Source: Stenopsyche tienmushanensis (Eukaryota > Arthropoda > Insecta > Trichoptera > Stenopsychidae). Taken from it: a DNA stretch of 64,000 nt. Within the stretch, counting starts at the first letter, position 1, and every line of letters begins with the position of its first letter. The stretch is from positions 1,240,001-1,304,000 of the forward strand of contig WACJ01000047.1 of assembly GCA_008973525.1 (NCBI GenBank), in the 5' to 3' direction. The notes under the pieces were generated by a model that did not search any database, was not told where the DNA came from, and worked only from the letters and a program-made list of their open reading frames with translations. Position numbers and translations under genes: made by a program. Below are positions 58,826 through 64,000 of the stretch, piece by piece.

Positions 58826-61800
58826 ATCCTTTGCTTTTTTTTATAAACAGTTGGTAATGGTAAATGTAAAAAAGTGGATATATTTTTCCCGATTTAATTA
58901 ATCAATTCAGTATTTATTTTAGATACAGAAAATTAGGGTTATTCTGGGTCATACTATAAAATAGAAATATAAATTGTTCTCTCAAAACTGTTGGCATGGT
59001 TTTGGTATGACAAAACTTTTCATTTCAGAATCTGAATTTGAACTTAAAATATGATAATAAGGATCCAAAACGCTTCAGCCTATATGAAATAAATAAATTT
59101 GATTGATTATCAAAAAGGCTTTCATAGAATCATTAAAATAATTTAGATGTCAACAAGCTAATCGAATCTTCCAGGATTAACAAAGGTTACATTTATCAAA
59201 AAAAATCAAGTAGAATTTTATGATATTCAATAAAATCAGCTTAATTTTTACATTGTGAAATAAATATCATAAACTTACTCAACTTCCCTTGACTTTTGTA
59301 TATTTAGCTTTTGTGCGCGTTTTCAAGAACCAATTATGTAAGAGAGATGACTGCCTATACAATGTTTGTAATGAAATTATTTTATACGGGACTGTGATGA
59401 GAAAGATGTTGGTTTAATATAATTTCTGTGGGCTTTAATATTAATAGATAAAAATAACAAGGCCGTTAAAAGGGAAGACTTTGTACATAAATTTCGACAT
59501 CATGTAATATTTGTCAAGGGCAACCCTTTTCAGTATCATCGAAGTTGAAATCCTATTCGGTTTCATAAAAATTCTTCCGCCCGAAAATTGTCCCCGAAAA
59601 GCGAAAGGGACAGATGTAGTAATAGCCCAATAAATTTTCGTTATACCCTGTTTATCCTCGGTGTATTGTTGGATTAATGCCTCCTGATTTGTTTACGGGA
59701 AGTCCCGGTAAATATTTTCGGCGAGGAAGAGTTTACGGCCAGAGTGAGTATTGCCAAGAGAACAGGGGCGAACTTCACGAAACCGCGCTGTTCCGGGCCT
59801 GGGGGGCCTGGGATTTATGTAGGCCTGTTTGCTAGAATTATTTATTAGAAAAACGTTGGCGCCGAGTGTCGTACACACCATTTGCACCAACTTATCTCCC
59901 CTGAACACACTACAACTCATATTTTTTACTTAGGTTAAATTATTTTTATTTACTGCTATCTAACGCGACAACAGATAATTTTTCTCGAGATTGGATCCGA
60001 GTCTCAAGATTATTGTAAGTTAAAAAGGAGTGGAATTCGAGAGTGGTTGTATACAAGGAGTTATATAAACGCCGTTTACTGGACCTAAGTAAACCGGCTA
60101 TTATGTACAATTTTGATAAAAATGCAGTTTTAGCAACTTTTTGGCAAAAAGGTAACAGACAGTAATTCGTCTATTGTTAGATAACTTTTGGCGAACAATA
60201 GTGTTCAAATTGGCTGAAATTTATATCTTTCCATCTGCAGAACTTTTGAATCAACATTTTTTTTCGACTTTAATAACCAAAGCTATTAATTTGCAAAACA
60301 TGTACATCACTAGATAAATGTTGTTCAGTGAAAAATAAAAGATGATTCAGCTAATTTATTACCGTTATTGTTAAAAACCATAATATCTTCAGTCACTCCA
60401 TATTTACAGTTTTTATCATTTTCTCAAAAAAGAGACTACAACGCGCGCCATCAAAAATATTTGCAATGTACTGGGTGATATTTTAGGTATAAATGTTAAA
60501 ATTGGTTTCATAAATTTCGATCAAGAAATTTTGGTTTAAAAAAATTCCCTATAAGTAGAAGACTGCGTAAGGTGGATGCCACCACACTCACTGCTAAAAT
60601 CTTGGATTTCTATGGTCGAATATTCAAAAAAAATCTGAAAAAAATCGAAAATAACGCGGGAAAAAATTAACAGCATTGAATGGAAGACAATTTGACATCC
60701 TCCTTATTTTCCAGACATCGCTTCATTGAATTTTACCTGATAGGTGAAGAGAGGTTATATCTAACGATGAAAATTACATTTTATAATAATATGTTGAAAA
60801 TATAAAAAATAAGAGCATTCAACTCTTTCATTTAAAAAACGAAAATCTCTATGGGTACATCTTATAAACACTTGTTTGGCCCTAAGTAAAGAAACCCTTT
60901 GGGAAGGGGGGGGGGCTTGATATACTTGACACCTACAGAAACATCAGAGTAAGCCGTGAGCTTTATATTCCAATCCCATTATCCCAATTTCGAATCACTC
61001 ATTTAAAATTTTCTCACCGCACACAATTATTTTATGGTCATCATATTGTACGACTTTGCATCAATTTCAAAGCTATAATATTTCAAAATAAGCATATTAA
61101 GTTGCAAAATTTAATCCAATTGTCAAGGATAAAATTAATAGTCTTATCTGTTTCGGTGATGAACACAAGGTAAACTCAAATTATGAACTCTAGCATAGAA
61201 TGCTTTGATAAATTCTTGTGCCCATGCTATATTCGCATTTAGCTAATCTGCGACATTTCAGCATATTTGACGGTAAATGGCAATGTCTAAGTCAATCAAT
61301 TTTATTTTGTTTGCTATTGTTTTTAGCAAGCTGCTATCATATTTTTAATAGATTAACTGTCTACTTATGCTTCAGTAGAAACGTCCTAAGATTAATGAAA
61401 AGTAATAACCGAAATATTTAAGCTTCTAGATGAATGTTATGTAGATAATACATATTATTGTTGGTTATTCGAATAAAAATTATTAGATGAAGAACTTAGA
61501 TTGATTCGATCTATTGGCAATCTAAATAAAAAAAAAATTATATAACATTTCTTTTGGTATTGTGAATGTCTTTTCCGCCAATCTTTTTTTATAATAAAAG
61601 TTCAGGAATTAGCTCACAAATATAAATTTGATTGATTTATATGGTAATATAATAAGCATTCGCAATATGTCAAGAACAAGCTCGTACTCTGTCAATATCA
61701 GTGTTTATCATGCTGTTTGAAGTTATAACAAGTATAATGATTTATAAATTATTTATTTTCATATCATCTACGATTTTAATCCCTTACGTGTTTCTATTTT

Positions 61801-64000
61801 GTTATATTAGGTTAAATCTTAGACTATTAACAAAAATCTTGTTTCCAGATAATGAAAAAAAATCCACCATACCAACAAATTTAGGATATCGAAAGTATCA
61901 ACATTTCCGATAAATCATTTCAATCCTCATAAACGACTGGATTTGCAATAATAATTAAAAATAGGGATGATTTCAGTCCTCGCTTATAAATTGTGAACTA
62001 ATTCTATCATAATTTAATCTAATCATTTTACTAAACATTATTCACCATAAGAATGTCTTCAGTTATCAAATCAAGCCATTAGTTATACAGACGACGTTAA
62101 TTTGACTGCGAACATTAGTAGAGCCATTGCTTGTACGATATTGATCGTGAATTCTTTGATCGGCCGCATAAAACTCCAATTAAAATAATTGTAGCCGAAG
62201 TCGTAAAATAAATGTTCCTTCAAGTGTCGAAACACTTTTATAAATAAATAAGTCGGGTAGTAGGTAATAAGGTAAATGGTGTTTGTCCTGTGCTACCTGA
62301 AATATCGTTGTAGCTGTAGAAACCTCGGCAATAATGTACTCGTGTTGACATTGATAAATGGACTGGGGTTAGATAAAAAGTTAAGAATGGGGGGTGAAAT
62401 AGTATGTGATATATATCTCAATTATTTACGAAAATCCACAGTCTCTGTTTGATGATTCAGATAACTTACTTTGATTGACGTTATTACTCGAGAAGACGCC
62501 AACTGATGAGATAAATTGTACTCTCGAATTGGATCGTTTAACAAATTTTCATGCGGCTGCAGAAGGCCAAGTGGCATTTTGCTCTTGGATTCCACTTTTT
62601 TCGTCTGCAGGAATGGTTTGCCGATCAATTTGCAAGGGTCGGGTTTATTCATTATTTTCACAAAAGTTCGGCGACCATATTTTGGGTGGGGTTTTTTCAG
62701 CGCCAGATCCATTGGAAAATGTGTAATCAAATTGTATCTCTAGCGGAAAAATACTGAGAGCAGCTGTTTTCAGCGCTTCCTCCACATATACTGTTATCTG
62801 TTCAATATTTGAGCTCCCGGTACGTGCCTTTAATATTTAATATACATGTATGAATATAAAGACCGGCCGTAAGTCAGGCCCTTTAGGTGTAAACATACTT
62901 TTTAATAAAGAAATACCCGTATAAACTGTGCGTGCGGCCCATATTAAAAATAAGCAAAAAAACTTCATACATATCAAATATTCATATTTAAAAACACATT
63001 CAAATTTGAGACGACATCTTTCAGATATAAGAGCACTTTTGGACCCATTTGCGGTAAATTTTCAATAAGAATATCAGATTTTTTGCAATAGAATCATTGC
63101 AAAATGTGTTTTAATAATACATCTTGTAGAATATAATATATTTTGACCTATCGAATGTCTACTTGTTTAAATGCCATATTTGTTTTAGGATATTGATGAT
63201 CTTCACAAAGGGTTTTCTTAAGAAAAAAGGCTATTAACGTGGTGGTTTCTCGTTGCCTTCCACGTATGCTTAAATTAAGATAAGACTATTTTAATGAGAC
63301 TTTATAGATAGACACCAGATTAATATTAAATATTGTATTAATATATTTTCGAATAAGATTTGCTAAGCAAAAAGATATAATCGTAAACTATTCATTTAAA
63401 ATTATCACAATACACTGAAAAATAAATATTATCATCAGACCGAATATTTCAAGTATTACACAAAGCATTGCCAAGAACGAGTGTAAGTTAATGGTTACAT
63501 AAACTAGAATTAAATATTTCTTCGTCTATTTCATATATATTAATTTAAAATTCAAATTGATTTCGTGATTCCCAAACTAAATATACCCATGGACCACTTT
63601 TGATATCAAAATCCATGAAAATCTTCTTTTAGCAAAAACTTGCCCATCAACCCCTAATTGAAATTGTTCTACGAAAAATTACAACTTTAACCTTTCTTTG
63701 AAAGTATAACATTTCTTTTAAAATTAAAAAACACATTATTTTTTCCAATAAAATGGACTTAATGAGAGTTCTATATTTGTGAATAACACATTTTCAGTTG
63801 GTTCCTTTAAGAATTTAATTTATATGTTCAAACATTGATTTCAGCTTTACATGTGCAGATGATTCAAAAAATTGATGTGTCATGTCAATGATCAAGAGCT
63901 ACTTGCAAAAGGATCTACCGCCCAATTGAGGATAACCAAGTGAAGATTGTGTTCAAATCTTTAGCTGAAGTCAAAATGAAGAGCAGATAAGTATTGAAAA
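58826..64000. other. Gene-free DNA with balanced blocks
   Basis: No gene recognised. Balanced blocks lie at about 59470-59930 (including CGGGCCTGGGGGGCCTGGG), about 60540-60720, about 62080-62240 and about 62430-62870. At 60074-60094 lies GTTTACTGGACCTAAGTAAAC, with a similar degenerate word at 60874-60890 (GTTTGGCCCTAAGTAAA); the roughly 800 bp between may be an unrecognised element. A run of 10 G lies at 60906-60915. Three overlapping plus-strand frames and one minus-strand frame at 62422-62757 are unassigned. The last 1 kb is AT-rich. Confidence 0.42.

Noticed and set aside
62422..62757. Four overlapping frames on both strands up to 102 codons
   Set aside because: No motif recognised in any frame; mutual overlap argues for composition effect.
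1..64000. CRISPR arrays, riboswitches, Rho-independent terminators, bacterial operons
   Set aside because: The window is eukaryotic in composition and transposon content; no regularly spaced identical short repeats were seen, and the only tandem array is a diverged minisatellite.
1..64000. AATAAA polyadenylation signals
   Set aside because: Very frequent by chance in this AT-rich sequence; none is tied to a recognisable gene end.

Overview
The window is AT-rich eukaryotic DNA with no intact protein-coding gene that I can recognise. The longest open frame is 146 codons and looks like nothing I know. There is no operon structure, rRNA, intact tRNA or CRISPR array. What can be identified is a set of decayed class II transposons: two mariner families, two or three hAT groups and one Mutator-like element. 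There are also foldback elements, two tRNA-derived Pol III relics, and several unnamed dispersed repeats present in two or three copies. The transposon types, and mariner ends reading TTAGGTTGTCCCATAAG, fit an arthropod, most likely an insect. That assignment is inference; no host gene is present to test it.

Layout. 1-2769 is gene-free. 2770-3806 is a composite repeat: arm, six-unit minisatellite of about 64 bp, inverted arm. 3807-14263 is gene-free, with a 91-bp foldback (6441-6531) and a possible hAT trace (8323-8600). 14272-14960 and 24047-24855 carry two broken copies of one ZBED5-like hAT family. The first keeps the left terminus and the second keeps the right terminus and the transposase C-terminus. 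Between them lie a different hAT C-terminal fragment (20032-20244) and a tRNA-like SINE head (about 20295-20362). A perfect hairpin beside a Penelope-like end motif is at 28669-28735. 32193-33723 holds a small inverted-repeat element followed by a Mutator-like element with 9-bp target duplications. Mariner remnants lie at 36175-36995, 45447-46372 and 58313-58825. An unnamed repeat with ends reading TTTTTTTGTGCG occurs in opposite orientations at 40969-41650 and 53445-54345. The composite repeat of 2770-3806 recurs inverted at 44306-45103, and its arm occurs alone at 50663-50872, next to a decayed unidentified coding frame (50880-51262).

Between the repeats, blocks of about 200-500 bp with more balanced base composition alternate with very AT-rich DNA. 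This is the texture of a gene desert or a very long intron around a developmentally regulated gene, with the blocks as candidate cis-regulatory elements. That reading needs cross-species alignment. No genes here can be said to work together; the only functional logic visible is transposon autonomy versus decay. Every transposase remnant has stops, frameshifts, deletions or lost catalytic residues, so none of these copies should be self-mobile.
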